A DNA stretch of 64,000 nucleotides from Perca fluviatilis (GCF_010015445.1 NC_053126.1:7839249-7903248); one strand, 5' to 3'; positions 1 through 14,157 are shown, counted from the first letter of the stretch. Numbers and translations: made by a program. The notes: a model not told the origin generated them from the sequence alone.

Positions 1-1034
<1,034 letters not shown>

Positions 1035-1138
1035 AGCCCCCCTGACCGGAGTGGCATTCACTGTAGAGTTGTATAAAAACAAGAAACATTTCACTGAACA
1101 TGATTAAGGGAGGCATTCGCTATAACCCTCCTGGCTCT

Positions 1139-1182
<44 letters not shown>

Positions 1183-1199
1183 AACAAACACACACACAG
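1139..1199. repeat. (CA)n microsatellite, interrupted
   Basis: CA repeats broken by several CAAA interruptions, a sign of an ageing array. Confidence 0.95.
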
Positions 1200-1293
1200 A
1201 ACATAACTGGTTGTTTAAAGCTGTAACAGTACAGGAGTTTTAATGTCACATTTATCTTCTCTGTCCCAGGCACTTATTGCTGAATAAACTGGA

Positions 1294-1318
1294 TCTCTCT
1301 CTCTCTCTCTCTCTCTCT
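1294..1318. repeat. (TC)12 microsatellite
   Basis: Pure TC dinucleotides, 25 bp. Confidence 0.95.
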
Positions 1319-1489
1319 GATTACTCTCTCCCTGCAGAGTGAATAAAGGACACACAGCGTTTAATGGTGCCAAAGATTATCGCTGTACCCATTAGTTTAA
1401 AAGTTAGAATGAGTGTTGCAATTAGTGCTGGGGAATGGTTTGAACGTAACACACTTGGCACTGACTGGGCCGGAAGTGTCACGGCAATA

Positions 1490-2951
1490 CTGCCCTGCAA
1501 AGGCAAAAGACCTTAACTCGCTAGAGTGTGAAACTGAGAAAAATGACTTTAAAGTTTTTGTTTTGTCCAGACAAAAGTATTATTGGTAGAACTCCCAAAA
1601 TTTGACAACTAGTTGTTACAATGAAGAAATGTTTGTATGCAAAACATCTTGAGTTCAAAATTGACCTTTGACCCTTGTTTGGCAGTTACTGTACTCTGCC
1701 TTTGTATCATGTGCCAAAAACAAGGAGTCATGCAAAGGCAAAAGGCAGTAACTGACATATAATCAATATTTGCTTGCTGTTCACCATACTTACATCCATT
1801 ATAAGAACACCTAACCAAGGTCTAGTCATCATGGTATTTGTTTTAAATTATATAGAAGACATTTGGTTGTTCCTATTTACTGCTATAATGATCAGGATAA
1901 TGTTGCAACACTAACACAGTTTAACAGTATGACAGATAAGTAACTTTGCAGTACAGTATACAGTATGAATAAATACAAGAAATATTTTCTCAATAAAGAT
2001 AATTTAATTATAATTGAATACAAAGGTATATTTATTGTTTAACAATAAATATATAATGTTTAACATTTTTGCAAGGCACTGTATCTGTGTCATATTCTCA
2101 TTAGGGGCTGAGCCCCCCTAAAGGTCTGATCCTAGAACAGCCCCTGGTTAAGGGTTAAGGGCCACCAAACTGCTCAAGAAACTCAACTTGGATTACTACT
2201 TTTTAATTCTGAGATAACATTTAGGTTAGCATACTTTGTACGGACGTTAGCAATAACTAGCTTAGTGCTTTTATGGATTTGTGTAAGATTTGACATGAAC
2301 ACCTGCAAGAAGGAAATATGGCTCAAACACGTATGGATTGTTGTGGATACAGCAGATGACGTGCTTTGCTATGGATTATATCTTCCATGGATTATATCGG
2401 ATTGCATGGAAAGGTAGGATGCTTGTGTATTTAATGATTCGTTTTCGGCGTCTGATGTGAGGCTCCGCAAAGTGAGGAGGTGTGTCAGCATCACCGTTAG
2501 CGCTACGTGACACAGATTAAATTTAGCTAGCTCCGGGCTGTCACTGACACTGACAGAATAGGAATCATCACCACTTTATTTGAAAGATATGTCGTGTGTA
2601 TGTTTGGTTTGGTGACAATTAAAAGCGGCAAACTTTGACAGTATGACAAGGCCAGAGTACAGTAACATCTCTCTTGATGCCTGGCTAAACAAAGTCAGAA
2701 CACCTGAACTCAACTTCAGCGTGCCCGGAACAAAGGCAAAGAGCCGTAACAGCTGTTACGGCGTTCTGCTGTGGTTTCTCGTATGGTTTTGGATGTTACG
2801 GTTGTCATAGCCCTTTATTTTCTCGTTAAAACAATCAAATTGACTCACGATATTTATTCACATGATAAAGGAGGTCTCAAATACCCCAAAACTGACATTA
2901 ACTCATTTTTGCCCAAACATGATGTTACGGCGTTTTGCCTTTGCAGGGCAG
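1490..2951. mobile_element. Non-autonomous DNA transposon with subterminal repeats
   Basis: The two ends are inverted copies: CTGCCCTGCAAAGGCAAAA at 1490 and its complement ending at 2951. They are flanked by a direct AATA on each side (1486-1489 and 2952-2955), which looks like a target-site duplication. Inside, a motif of the type GCAAAGGCAnAnnnnGTAAC recurs near both ends: about 1681-1706 (complement), 1732-1752, 2648-2668, 2711-2731, a partial complement at about 2753-2770, and 2931-2946 (complement). Subterminal motif arrays of this kind are typical of CACTA/EnSpm-like elements, but the termini do not begin with CACTA, so I leave the superfamily open. No transposase reading frame is visible. 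A segment at 2085-2150 (GGGGCTGAGCCCCCCTAAA) resembles a separate common fish repeat and may be nested. Confidence 0.7.
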
Positions 2952-3244
2952 AATAAACCCTCACCTGTAAAGAGTGAATACGCTAAAAAAGGGTTAAGGA
3001 GATGAAGGGGAAGAAGACAAACAGAGAGAAATGTGAGCATGGAGAGGTTTAATGTGGTTTTGACAGAATAATGCAAGGCAGCATATTCTCCTATCTGAGT
3101 CACTGAGCAGTTTAGAACCAGATATGGCCTGCTGTTTCCACACTACATTAACATATGTGTTAATGCATATAGTTTATGGTCAGAAAAAGATGAAGCACAG
3201 ATTAATGCTCTCTCCTGACGGTGCTCCTTCAACCTTCAAAACAC

Positions 3245-3530
3245 ATCAGTTCTCTACTCTTTTTTTTGACTAAAATTCTCATCACACGCTCGACAGCCAT
3301 TTTAATTCCAGAGCTTGCCTCCCTACGTGCGCTAGTTCCACCAAAACAATTTCCTTCCCGAGGCTATTTTGCAGAGGCGGCGTACCTGCGTCTGGCGCTT
3401 AGTGACGCCCAAGACGACCGTGATTGGTTTAGAGAAATGCCAATAAACCAGAGCACGTTGTTCTCCTATCCCAGAATGTTATATGGACTAGCCAGACCTT
3501 CCTCAGCAGCGCTGTGGAGGAAGGTCTGCT
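3245..3530. mobile_element. MITE-like fragment with terminal hairpin
   Basis: The 3' end carries a perfect 12-bp inverted repeat, CAGACCTTCCTC (3493-3504) and GAGGAAGGTCTG (3517-3528), with a 12-nt loop. Related 'GCCAGACC...GGTCTGGC' hairpins occur at 30158-30206, 32301-32390 and 40381-40436, so this is an interspersed family. The reading frame through it is part of a longer low-complexity frame and shows no protein domain. The left boundary is approximate. Confidence 0.6.
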
Positions 3531-5164
3531 TCTCTCCATTTCTCTCTTCAGTGTCTCTCCCTCACCCTCCTCACCTAACCTCAACTGGTTTTGAATGTAA
3601 TTTATCTGACTTCACTCCCTCTTCTGTGTTTACCCTGACTACACTGCTTATCTCTCCTCCTCTTTCTTTTCCTACCATTCTGTCCTCTTTTATAGCTTCA
3701 GTTTCCTCCTTCAAATCTGGACTCTCCCTCTTCATTACTTCCCATCTCCCCCCCTTCTCTCTCTTTTTATTCTCCTCCTTGCTGCTCTCTTATCCTGTAT
3801 TTCCACCTTACTTTGTCCTTCATTTGCTCTCTTAATGTGACAAATAATAATTACACTAAAGTAGATTCAAATGAAAAGTTATTACCAAAAGGGCAACTGC
3901 CTTTTAACGATATACCCTAACTGCTATTAATCGCTACCCAGAACAATTTTCCAAAGCTGATGTTTTCAGTGTTAATACTTCATTTTACGGGTTCATTCAT
4001 TTCTTAAAAATGTCCTTGGACACTTCTTAGAAAGGAGTATGTAATTTGGCACTAAATATAGGGGAAAAAGAGATAGAATCAGCTTGCTATGCAATGATTT
4101 TAAGATGCTCTACATTACTCTGGCAATCAATTGGAATTACAGCAACAAACTGGAAGTGCATCAATTGAAAACATCTTAAATATAACAAGTATACATACTC
4201 CTACCACCAAAGCTGCCACTGGTTTCCATTCATTTCTGTACGGCATCGAAAAATCCACTTACAGCATGATACTTCTGTACCAGTGAACATCATCTCTGCA
4301 GTCATTGTTAATTTTCTATGGCAACACAATGCAGAATCCTGTATGTAATCTGCATTTAGAACTACACTTAAACATCTTAAATACTGAAACATGCTTTGGA
4401 AATGGTGATACAAAGTACACTTTCTACATGGGATGAAACATGCAACACTGAAACAGTCCCTTTATACTTCTGTTGGATTCATTTAAGTTTTGTGACCCCA
4501 GGAGGGAAACAATTTTCTCTGCACTCTCTCCAGGTAGCTGGTTGCGAGTCATTGACCTGTTCAGGGACGCTTCTGAACACTCAACCTCCTAAAGACAAAA
4601 AAAGATTTCAGCTTCCAATACATGCTAGCTTGGATTTGTTAGAATTCCCCCTTGTAAAAGTCTGTGAAAAGCCATTACACCATAAAAGGACCTGATACTG
4701 CAGACTGAACCTAAGAGGGTGAAGACAAACACACTAATGCATTCCTATCGAGTCCAATTAAAGAAGTGCATTTCTGATTAAGGACTCTCCATAAACAAAC
4801 ACATAAATTGATCAGCGTTACAGTGAAGATGCAATCATACGACATATATATCGTAGACAATGACTGGGAAGAATTCATTTTTTATTAAAAGGCCAATAAT
4901 CAGCTAAGATAATATACCAGTAGGTGTAAAGAGATAGCGGCACAGAGAGCCAGATTTACAAGCTATACTGAAACTATTTCAGTTCAAACTGACAGATTTA
5001 AAGGCCAGCTGGAGGACTCTTAAATGAGTCTACAAATATTGGCTTAGTACATCTTCTTTCCAGCAGTATATCTCACTCTGATATCTGTCTATTTTTTGTG
5101 CTTATACTCTCTCCCTCGAATCAAATGTCATCAAATCCAACTCTGCCTACTTCCTCTCTGTTGT
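3531..5164. other. No gene seen; pyrimidine-rich then A+T-rich DNA
   Basis: About 3531-3835 is strongly pyrimidine-rich (TCTCC/TTCC), which explains the long open frame there. The rest is unremarkable A+T-rich sequence with no motif I can name. Confidence 0.5.
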
Positions 5165-5172
5165 TGTGTGTG

Positions 5173-5221
<49 letters not shown>

Positions 5222-5248
5222 CGTGTGTGTGTGTGTCTGTGTGTGTCA
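5165..5248. repeat. (GT)n microsatellite
   Basis: Long GT tract with interruptions (TGCATG near the start; GCGTG and TCTG near the end). Confidence 0.95.
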
Positions 5249-5361
5249 GGAGTCCCTTACAGAGGCCCTCCATTACTCCTAATAAGAGTAGCTCCAAGAG
5301 GCCTGTCATTCCATTAACCTCATTAGCAGTGTTCCCTCTCTGTAAAACACAGACACACTCA

Positions 5362-5363
<2 letters not shown>

Positions 5364-5396
<33 letters not shown>
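5364..5396. repeat. (CA)n microsatellite
   Basis: Pure CA, 33 bp, preceded by an imperfect CA/CTCA stretch. Confidence 0.95.
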
Positions 5397-5400
<4 letters not shown>

Positions 5401-6284
5401 TAAATGCCTCATGCACCATTTTATACACATTTTCCAAAAGAGTCTGTGTGACATATTGGTGTCTTTGGAAACGTTGGGCTCTTATCTAGAATTTAAAAAA
5501 AACTGTATGTGGGTTTGAACACTCTTTGGCTGCACAACATGAGTCTGCAATGACTGATCCACCTGCGGATAATCAGGGGTTAAGACCCTCTTCAAAAATA
5601 GCCAAAAATGTCTCTTTCTTGACTCCCAGCTTGGATGACACTTGATGACTCAACATACAGAAATCCGCTGCAAAAGAAGCAGATAAGAACTGGCAGCCGC
5701 CTAAAGAGACCAGAATGCAATGCAGCCACATGGCGTGTCATGTTTAGAGTGACATGCATTACTCACTCTTCCTCCACTTTTATGTATAACCCACAGATGA
5801 ATGCAACAAGTTCTTAACTGGATCCGAACCCTAAACCAGCCACTAGATGAATTCGACAACAGCCCGTGTCCTTAATTAGCCATCCCTAACTCAAAGCTCT
5901 CACAGGAGTAGATGTTAAAGGATGCAAATGTGTCAACCTGCTGGGCATCTGCTGCTACACAAGCTGCACCTTTTCTGAATAAAATATAAACATAACTAAA
6001 CATAAAAACAGATGGCTTCAGTCCTGCGGGGTTGTGCTCTGGCAACACAGGGATAAAAATCGAGGACCTATTTTGACTTTTATTGTACGTCGTCTTCTCC
6101 TGTGTGACCCGCTCCAGGGCCCGAACTGTTTTTATATTCTGCTTTGCAATCTAATTATTTATCTAGAAGAGCTTCAAGGAGCTATTAGCCATTTCTCTGG
6201 AGTTATCCATGCTTTCATTCCTGGCCTGGCCCTGCCCTTTCTATCCCTCGCTATCTCTATCTGTCCCCTGATTTCGCATTTGCT
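5397..6284. other. No gene or clear repeat seen
   Basis: Mixed-composition intronic sequence. No splice-flanked conserved coding segment, Pol III box or terminal inverted repeat was recognised. Confidence 0.45.
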
Positions 6285-6289
6285 TGTGT

Positions 6290-6371
<82 letters not shown>

Positions 6372-6381
6372 GTGTGTGTGT
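6285..6381. repeat. (GT)n microsatellite
   Basis: About 97 bp of TG dinucleotides with single interruptions (TATG near the start, GCG near the end). Confidence 0.97.
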
Positions 6382-6481
6382 TTTCTGTGCCTGTGTTGCA
6401 TTAGCTGCTGGCATTTTTTATGTTTCAGCATGCCTGGGTGCTTCTGTATATCTGTGAGCACACAGAAATGTGAGTGTGTTA

Positions 6482-6484
<3 letters not shown>

Positions 6485-6546
<62 letters not shown>
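6485..6546. repeat. (GT)n microsatellite
   Basis: About 62 bp of GT dinucleotides, about 100 bp after the previous GT array. Confidence 0.97.
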
Positions 6547-6551
<5 letters not shown>

Positions 6552-6702
6552 CAAGGCAAGGCTCCAGATGGCCTTAAAACAATGAACAATCACTCCGACC
6601 CTCTCATTATTCTCTCAGATTCAATTAACAGCTGATCAAACCAAGCGGAAGAAGCTGTTCACTTCTAGAGGCTTTGTAAATCACCTAAGCGACCGAACAC
6701 AT

Positions 6703-6703
<1 letters not shown>

Positions 6704-6763
<60 letters not shown>
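6704..6763. repeat. (CA)n microsatellite, about 30 units
   Basis: Pure CA. Its orientation is inverted relative to the two GT arrays just upstream. Confidence 0.97.
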
Positions 6764-6767
<4 letters not shown>

Positions 6768-7010
6768 AGAAACCATAGTCACTGTAATACACTGACAGAA
6801 ACAAAAAAAACACAGGCAGAATCCCCCCTGGTGTTCACACACCTGATGCAAAAAAGTAGGAGTTTCAATGTCGGTCGGTGCGTCACAGCAGAGACACGTA
6901 CATTATTTTTCAAAATCTAGTATATCTACAGCTGTATGCAGTTAAATCCACAGAGAGAAAGATCTCTTGGCTTTGTCTATTGCAGGAAACTCTTATCCAT
7001 CCTCCATTCC

Positions 7011-7036
7011 TCTCCTCCTCCTCCTCCTCCTCCTCT
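7011..7036. repeat. (TCC)n trinucleotide repeat
   Basis: CTC/TCC triplets inside a wider pyrimidine-rich stretch (about 7000-7360). Confidence 0.9.
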
Positions 7037-7754
7037 TTACTCGTCTCATTGTTTCTGTTTGGACTCTTCTTTTCATCCACTTGACTTTCATTGCTTTTCT
7101 CTTTCTCTGCCTCCATATTCTGCCTGTCTTCTCCTCTCTGTTGTTACTGCTTCCTTAACACTTCTTTTCTTCCATCTTCTCTAAGTCACTTCCTTATTCC
7201 TTTATTCTCTTTCTTCTCTGTCCTTTGTCTCCCTCCGTGTATGGGCTGTTTACTCTGAAGTCCTGCAACGTTTGAAGTTATTTCCTCTTCTCACTTTCCC
7301 TTTCTTGTTTTCTCAACACATCTCGGTCTCCCCTCTACTGTGCATCACCTTCTCTTGTACTCTTTTTAGGTGTGTTTACATGGAGCCTGGAGTTTCATTA
7401 ACGATCAGAATTACAGCCCAAATATACGAAGAAATGTGTCTAGATTAGAACAAATGTCCATTGGGAGATTGAGTTATTTCAATTTGACATTTTGAATCGT
7501 AACTCGTCATCCCGCTCCCTGTTTTCAGAACATCTTTCTGAACATGGTTGGTCACTTTAGTAAGTCAAAGAGGCTTCCTTGGGAGGGCATATAACTCTTT
7601 TCTGCTGTTGCATCACTTAAAAGCACACTTTGCCACTTGTGGTCTTTTCAAAAGTCCTCCTAGTGGAGACTTGTCAAAGGTATTCTAATTAAAATTTCAA
7701 ATAGGTCTCCATTTGATGGGTCTCTCTCAGAACGAGATTCTACCACACTAGCAG

Positions 7755-7985
7755 CTCTGTGAGGCTGTGCTTGACCTAAATGTTAATGTAAGAATGCTAA
7801 CATGCTGATATTAAGCAGTTATAATGTATACCATTTTCACCATCTAAGTTTAGCGAGGTTAGCATGCTAACATTTGCTGAATAGAACAAAGTGCAGCGGA
7901 GGCTGATTTGAATGTCATTAGTTCTGCAGGTATTTGGTAAATAAAGCAAAGCATTGGAGAAATTGGAACGATATGCTGTTTCCTG
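7755..7985. repeat. Interspersed repeat, class uncertain
   Basis: The sequence with repeated 'GCTAACATGCTGA' and 'GTTAGCATGCTAACATTTGCT' wording followed by 'TGTCATTAGTTCTGCAGGTATTTGGT' is one I recognise as a common teleost interspersed repeat. I cannot see both termini, so class and exact limits are not given. Confidence 0.45.
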
Positions 7986-8685
7986 TATGAGCAATGCATC
8001 AGTGGACGTGATATCAAGTGCTACAAAAAAAAGCATGTTTCCATAGTCACTTAGCACATTTGCTAGATGATTGAAGTACTATCTGTCCCTGCATTCATCT
8101 GTCTGTCCAACCATCTCTTCTTCCTGTCCAAGCCTTGGATGACAGTGTCCTCTTTAGATAAGTGTGCACTTCAAATAAGTACAGACACGAAGCTAGGTGG
8201 GCTAGGATGAGTGTAAAATTAGCAGCTATCCACGCTGGGCTGTTAATGCCACATCCCTCCTCCCACGGATAACATTGTTTTATCCATCTCAATGGGTTAG
8301 TATCAAACGCTTGAACAAAGGCAGACACATTTGCAGTTGGAGGTCATTTTCTACTAGCACAAAATCCCAGCACAAAGTTCCATCACTAACCACTGTACAG
8401 TTGTTTAAAAAAGTCAAATTCATATCGTGCGACTGGTTTTTTTTCTCTCCTCCCTGGTGATATCTTTATGGCCGGATTTTTCTCCCACTCTCAAATGGCT
8501 TTATGCTTTTTTTTGTTGCTTCACCTCTCTTTCTCTCTGCTATCACACAGGAAGCAGTGTTGCTTCCAAACAATAACACTCTCAATTGTGTTAGCGCACA
8601 CACACACATTCGCAGGATCTACTCTGATAGTTAACACTGAGGAAACCAGTAGATGCTTGTAAGCATATAAACACACGTACACACT
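7986..8685. other. No gene seen
   Basis: Unassigned intronic sequence containing short T-rich runs only. Confidence 0.4.
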
Positions 8686-8838
<153 letters not shown>

Positions 8839-8918
8839 CATAGTTCACCATGTCAGTTACCAAATTAGGAAATAATATGCAAGGTCGCACGGACATCATG
8901 TTCTGCTCTGTCGGGAAA

Positions 8919-8946
8919 CACACACAGATACACACACACACACACA
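8919..8946. repeat. (CA)n microsatellite, interrupted
   Basis: Short CA tract with one GATA interruption. Confidence 0.85.
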
Positions 8947-10101
8947 GGTGGTTGCTGCTTCCAGAATACCACACATATTTAGTTAACTGTTTCATCTGTC
9001 AACTGCAGTCTGCATTCTAGTTTTATAGAACATCTCTCTACAGCGTAGGAAGGGTAGCACTAAACCTAATGCATCAATTATAGGCTCAGACAGAACGGTT
9101 TCCAAACTTAACAGCTTAAACTACTAATACTAGGGGTCCCCAAGTGTAACTGAGATTAAATCTAGGAAAAGTGAAGAAATGATTTTTATTTACATTAGAT
9201 GCTGTCCCAAGTTTCATTGTGGTATTTACAGCAGGTGTTCAGCGTTAAGTACTGAAGAGATGGTTCAATAGCATTTTATCAAATAAAAATAAAGTATCAA
9301 ATCCCAAGCCTTTCACATCCATATTTGTATTCCCTGTATTGACAATTGACAATAAAGTACGGCACTAACAGGAGATTGCATTACCCATGAGTGAAAACAC
9401 TGCTCTGGGCTGTTACTGGCCGGTTTACACCATACAACTAGAGACTTTGATCTCCATCAGCTGCAAGGGTGCTGATTTGTAGCTGATTGCAAAAAGACAA
9501 AACTCTCTGAGAAATCAATACAGCATGAAAAATTGTGACTTTTTATATTTTTGACACGGTGTTCCCTCTAATCATCTCCTAGGCAGCAACACTGATTTTC
9601 TCCAATCGATTTCACTGTCCCTAACGTTACTGAAGGGTGTGCCATCAAGTTTGTTTCATAGAGATGGGTGTGTTTTTCAGGACAAAGGAGGATGAAATTA
9701 TTATGTCGGGTTTACATAATGTTTATTTTTCAATTTAATTTTTCTCTGCATCGATGGCTGCTGGAGTGGAGGATAACAGGCAAATATGGACTTCAGTTTC
9801 GCTGTCCTGAGCCGGGCTGACAGATGACGCTCCTATCATGGCACACATCCTCCCTCTCTCTCACACATGCCCACACACACACACACACCCTGCCGCTAAG
9901 TCGGCTGCTCTCTGATCTGTTCGTTAGCACAGCATCTCGTTAAGTCTCTGGCGTTCAGCTAGCCAAAAGAAGGGCCTGTCCAGCGTCCATCGCCATGCCG
10001 ACACAAGGCCGCCAACCGGAACAAACCAGATCAGAGCTCGATGCGTGGGAGGTCTGTCACACACACTCATGTTAGCAGTCTTCTGCCTGCAGTGCGCTAT
10101 G

Positions 10102-10102
<1 letters not shown>
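8947..10102. other. No gene seen
   Basis: A+T-rich intronic DNA. It contains only a short CA tract near 9870-9888 and a slightly GC-richer patch at about 9760-10060 with no recognisable coding or regulatory motif. Confidence 0.4.

Positions 10103-10177
<75 letters not shown>
10103..10177. repeat. (CA)n microsatellite, about 37 units
   Basis: Pure CA over 75 bp. Confidence 0.98.
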
Positions 10178-10179
<2 letters not shown>

Positions 10180-11858
10180 CATTGGAACTCCTAGCAGAGT
10201 GCTATATTAGACAAACACATTGACATCCACAGACACACGGTCACACATGCCAACTACCGCACAGGCTCATGACAACTGTCCTCCTGCTGTATTATGTACG
10301 CACGCGTGCATGCACACACGCAAGCACACCTGATGCCTCTTAATTGCATCTTTATTTGTTTGTTTTTTTAAGGTGAGACACCGGCTCACTCTCTTTGCTG
10401 GGTTAATTGCAGGTTAAACTGTCTGAACGATGTTTTTCCAGAAAGTTTGGCATTTCAGTCTGTCCAACGTGCCTCTAAATGGCTGGTGGGAAACAGATGA
10501 TGCTGTTCCCCAATTAGCAGTCTTCAAGCTGTAGACATTTACCACTGGAGGTCTAGCGTTCCTACGTTTCGCTTCACACAGAGTTTTTACTTGGAAAATG
10601 CAAAGAACTTCGGGAAGCAACTCGCGCCACATTATTGACTCATTCCCTTAGCACCCACAGCTCTACAGTGTTGAGTGAGGCACTTTCTCGATACAAGGGG
10701 TGTTGTGCAACTACAATGTCAGAGTGACTTTGTCTGCCTGTTTTTATCCTTGTCTCCAGCTCTGAATCCAATCAGCGGGGGATTTCTCTCACTTTTACCG
10801 CACACCAGAGAGCACCAAACATAAAAAGGTTTCACAGTAAAATCTAGATATTAACCAGAGATTGATTTTAAAGTTATATTATGATTACTGCAACCCTAAC
10901 CTTATTGATCCCTAGCCAGAAATTAGGTCATTACAGCAGCATAGAACGAGCAGTATGTGTAAACAAAGAGAAAAGGGTAGCAAAACATATTACAGAGCAT
11001 GTCAGGTTCTGTGTTCTTAATTTCCCACAGGCTTCCAGCTGTGTTATTATAGCTGATGCTGTTCCCTAGTTGTAAATGTCAGCGACCTGTAACCTGCACA
11101 TTTATCACAGAACAGAGAGGAGGCTCCACATTGAATACAAAAGTGATTACACTGCTACAGAAATTCATAATCTATAGACGTACAGAGTGCAGACAGACAA
11201 ATTCTCATCCACACAGGTATTTTTTCATCATTGTTAAACTAAATCTGAGCAGATTTTGAGCATTGTGTTTTCAGTGATGTGTTGCCAAGAATCCTCCCTG
11301 ACTCTCTTGCCTACCTTTGATATTTTTGCATAGAATTGGGTTTAGAAACCACTTTTACTTTAAGTGTCCCCAAGTGTGACAACTATATTCATAGGTATTC
11401 TGCAGTCAAACTGCGTAATCGCGAATCGTTATGTTGTTAGTGTAAGTTCCTGCACAGAGATGAAGAAGACGGCAAGGCCACCACAGTCAGCGTTTCTGCT
11501 TGCTTCATGAAAAGTTAAATGTCTTAGTTTAACCACATTTATATTTGCCACAATGCATCATTAAACATACATACATATGTTTGGTAAGAATGTCAGTACT
11601 TTTGCATTAAACTGTTAATTAGACTTCAACACTTGTCATCATAATTGCAGCATTATGAGGTCTCGGTTAATTGTTGGCTCTATATTCAGTCTAGCAGTGT
11701 TTTGTTCTGTGACGTATGGCTCTTTTCTCTCCAGACAAGTATATAACTGCACCATTATATAGACACTTCAGCTCAAATCAGGCTGTTTAACACACACCAG
11801 ACCTCCTGCACTTCAGCTGGGTCAGCTGCTTCATGATGCCCTTTCATCTCATACAGAG

Positions 11859-11861
<3 letters not shown>
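10178..11861. other. No gene or clear repeat seen
   Basis: Ordinary A+T-rich intronic sequence. Open frames at 10414-10632 and 10881-11259 have no recognisable domains. Confidence 0.4.
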
Positions 11862-11909
<48 letters not shown>

Positions 11910-11940
11910 ACACGCGCGTGCATGCGTGCGTGCGTGCATG
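11862..11940. repeat. Alternating purine-pyrimidine (GT)n/(GC) tract
   Basis: A (GT)n run (11862-11906) continues without phase break into CGCACACGCGCGTGCATGCG-type sequence up to GCATG at 11940. Every step alternates purine and pyrimidine for 79 bp, with CG-rich steps at the distal end. Such tracts are known to favour left-handed Z-DNA. Confidence 0.9.
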
Positions 11941-12078
11941 TCGAGGAAAATGCAGTGTGTGTTGTGCAGTTTTCATGGGTGTTTTGAACTGTGATAATAG
12001 AGGTCCATTAGAAAGCAGAAAGGGAGCCAGTGAGAGCAGCGTTCCTTTATTACAGCCTAATGGACATTAAGCAGCAGT

Positions 12079-12129
12079 CTCACACACACGCACACAAAGA
12101 CACACACGCACACACACACACACACACAC
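12079..12129. repeat. (CA)n microsatellite, interrupted
   Basis: CA repeats with GCA and AAAGA interruptions. Confidence 0.9.
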
Positions 12130-12236
12130 GGCAGCAAATAAGAAAGACTTTTGATAAGGCGGCCTTTCCTCCAAGAGACAATTAATGATCATCTGAGCTG
12201 TTTAACAAAGATTAATCCATCTGCAATGATCCACTG

Positions 12237-12238
<2 letters not shown>

Positions 12239-12290
<52 letters not shown>

Positions 12291-12301
12291 CGTGTGTGTG
12301 T
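12239..12301. repeat. (GT)n microsatellite
   Basis: About 63 bp of TG dinucleotides with GCGTGCG variation near the end. Confidence 0.97.
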
Positions 12302-13817
12302 AACCTTTATGAGGTGAGACAAACAATGCCAAGTTCGATCCAGAGAACAATAGATCATTTACAGGGAGGACAGTTCATTGTTTTTTTTTAATCATACTGA
12401 CTGACTCAATGCGTCAGTGACAGACTGGCTGCATGGATTAGCCTTCGAGCGGATGTGTACATGCAACCCTTTTTTCAATACACATTAAAAACTGGAACTG
12501 ACAACCAACTGCATTGACACTAAAATCAAGTGCATACATCATTTAAACAAAGTTTGAGATGAGGACCACTAAACATGACCATTTGTGACATCAGACACTT
12601 AAATATGAATATCCATATCTATATATTTATCTATGTTAATACTTGTTTGTACGTGACTGTTAAAACTGATAATTATGACCTGCGTTTTTCAAATATCCAG
12701 CAATGACAATTAAAAAAGAACTCATGTCTGACTTGTGTTCCCTGCTGAAAACAATACAATCTTTAGGCCTGCACTGACAACAGCACTATGATTCCCCATT
12801 TTGACAGTCTGATTAATATTCGAGCCAGTGTGTAGTACTTGGACACTGAAGGTAGTGAGCTGTAATTACCTAACTGAAGCTGTGATTGAAGGAAATATTA
12901 TAAAATTGACAAATTTTAATATCATACTCTCACAAACGTTCTTCTTGTGTGACTAATGTGCACTAATGTGCAGTGTAGAATGTTTCTTAAGTCAGGACAT
13001 CTATTGCGCGAAATTCTACGCACGTGCACCTTGGATTTTAAGACGTGACTTACATCATTCTTGGATAATTCAACATAAGAGTATGAGGACTAGAATAAGA
13101 AAAGCACAAGTCACAAAGACTTGACATGTCTTTGCTCAGATGCCCGAATTCAACAAACAATGTGACATCTCCTCTGACTCTGCCCGTCTCTTTGGGAGTT
13201 CACTGTCAGTTCAATTTGGTGTGGATTACATCCTCCAACGGAAATGAAGTCACCCAAAAAAATTTAGATATGAGCAGCAATTCAGCATTGAGCATAACTG
13301 CTAGGTAAGCTTAGCCCTCTCGTCTTTTCTTTGTTTTATGTGGGTGATGTATTACTCCTGTCCACAACAGCGACTATGTCGATGTTTAGAAAGGAGCCCC
13401 TCAGTCATTTAATAATCATGGTATTGCCTTTTTAAGCTAATAGACTTTTAAATGGTACCGTCACTGTATTATGGTAAAACACACTCGCACATACAGTCCC
13501 TAATGGAGACACACACTGTAATACATGTGGAGCCTTAATTTACCCTTTATTCCGCCTCCCCCCTTTTCTATCTCACACCACACACACACACACACCCTTT
13601 CTATAAAATACTCATAAATAATATACTCACTATTGACTCAGCACTCAAACAGGGACACTAACTCACACATTTTAGATCGACACACCCCTCCCCAATGCTT
13701 TAAAGGGCAGCAGTGCCATTCTGTTGCCTAGTAACCAGGTAGTTTCTAGTGAGAGCCTCTTCGCAGAGAGAATCCCACTGTCCTAGACTTCTCCCTCTAC
13801 CTCTCTCGCCCACCCTC
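12302..13817. other. No gene seen
   Basis: A+T-rich intronic DNA; one short (CA)9 tract at about 13581-13597. Confidence 0.4.
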
Positions 13818-13860
13818 GTGCTCTCTCTCCCTCTCTCTCTCACACACACACACACACACA
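13818..13860. repeat. Compound (CT)n-(CA)n microsatellite
   Basis: CT-rich tract switching to a pure CA tract, as in the array at 8686-8837. Confidence 0.93.
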
Positions 13861-14046
13861 AATTGCAACATACATTTGTGGTTTTTGAAGGTGCTTTCAT
13901 TAAACTCTGCACATGCACTTTGAATTTACTCAGCTTTTTTCTTCACCATCAACCTTCAATCACCACTCTGCTGTAAACTAGGTTGCTGTGACTCCTATTC
14001 TTCACACTACACTAATCTACACACCTATGCACATTGTCTAGCTTTC

Positions 14047-14049
<3 letters not shown>

Positions 14050-14112
<63 letters not shown>
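14050..14112. repeat. Compound (CT)n-(CA)n microsatellite
   Basis: CT 14050-14079, then CA to 14101, then an imperfect CATATACACACAC tail. It lies 80 bp from a (GA)n array, so the CT and GA arms are inverted repeats of each other. Confidence 0.96.
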
Positions 14113-14113
<1 letters not shown>

Positions 14114-14157
14114 TTACTGCTGCATAGTGGCCCATTTTGTAGACAAAGCAGAGACAT

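Noticed and set aside
3221..3835. 204-codon open frame as a gene
   Set aside because: It runs through a MITE-like fragment and then a pyrimidine-rich stretch giving Ser/Leu/Pro repeats; no domain or splice support.
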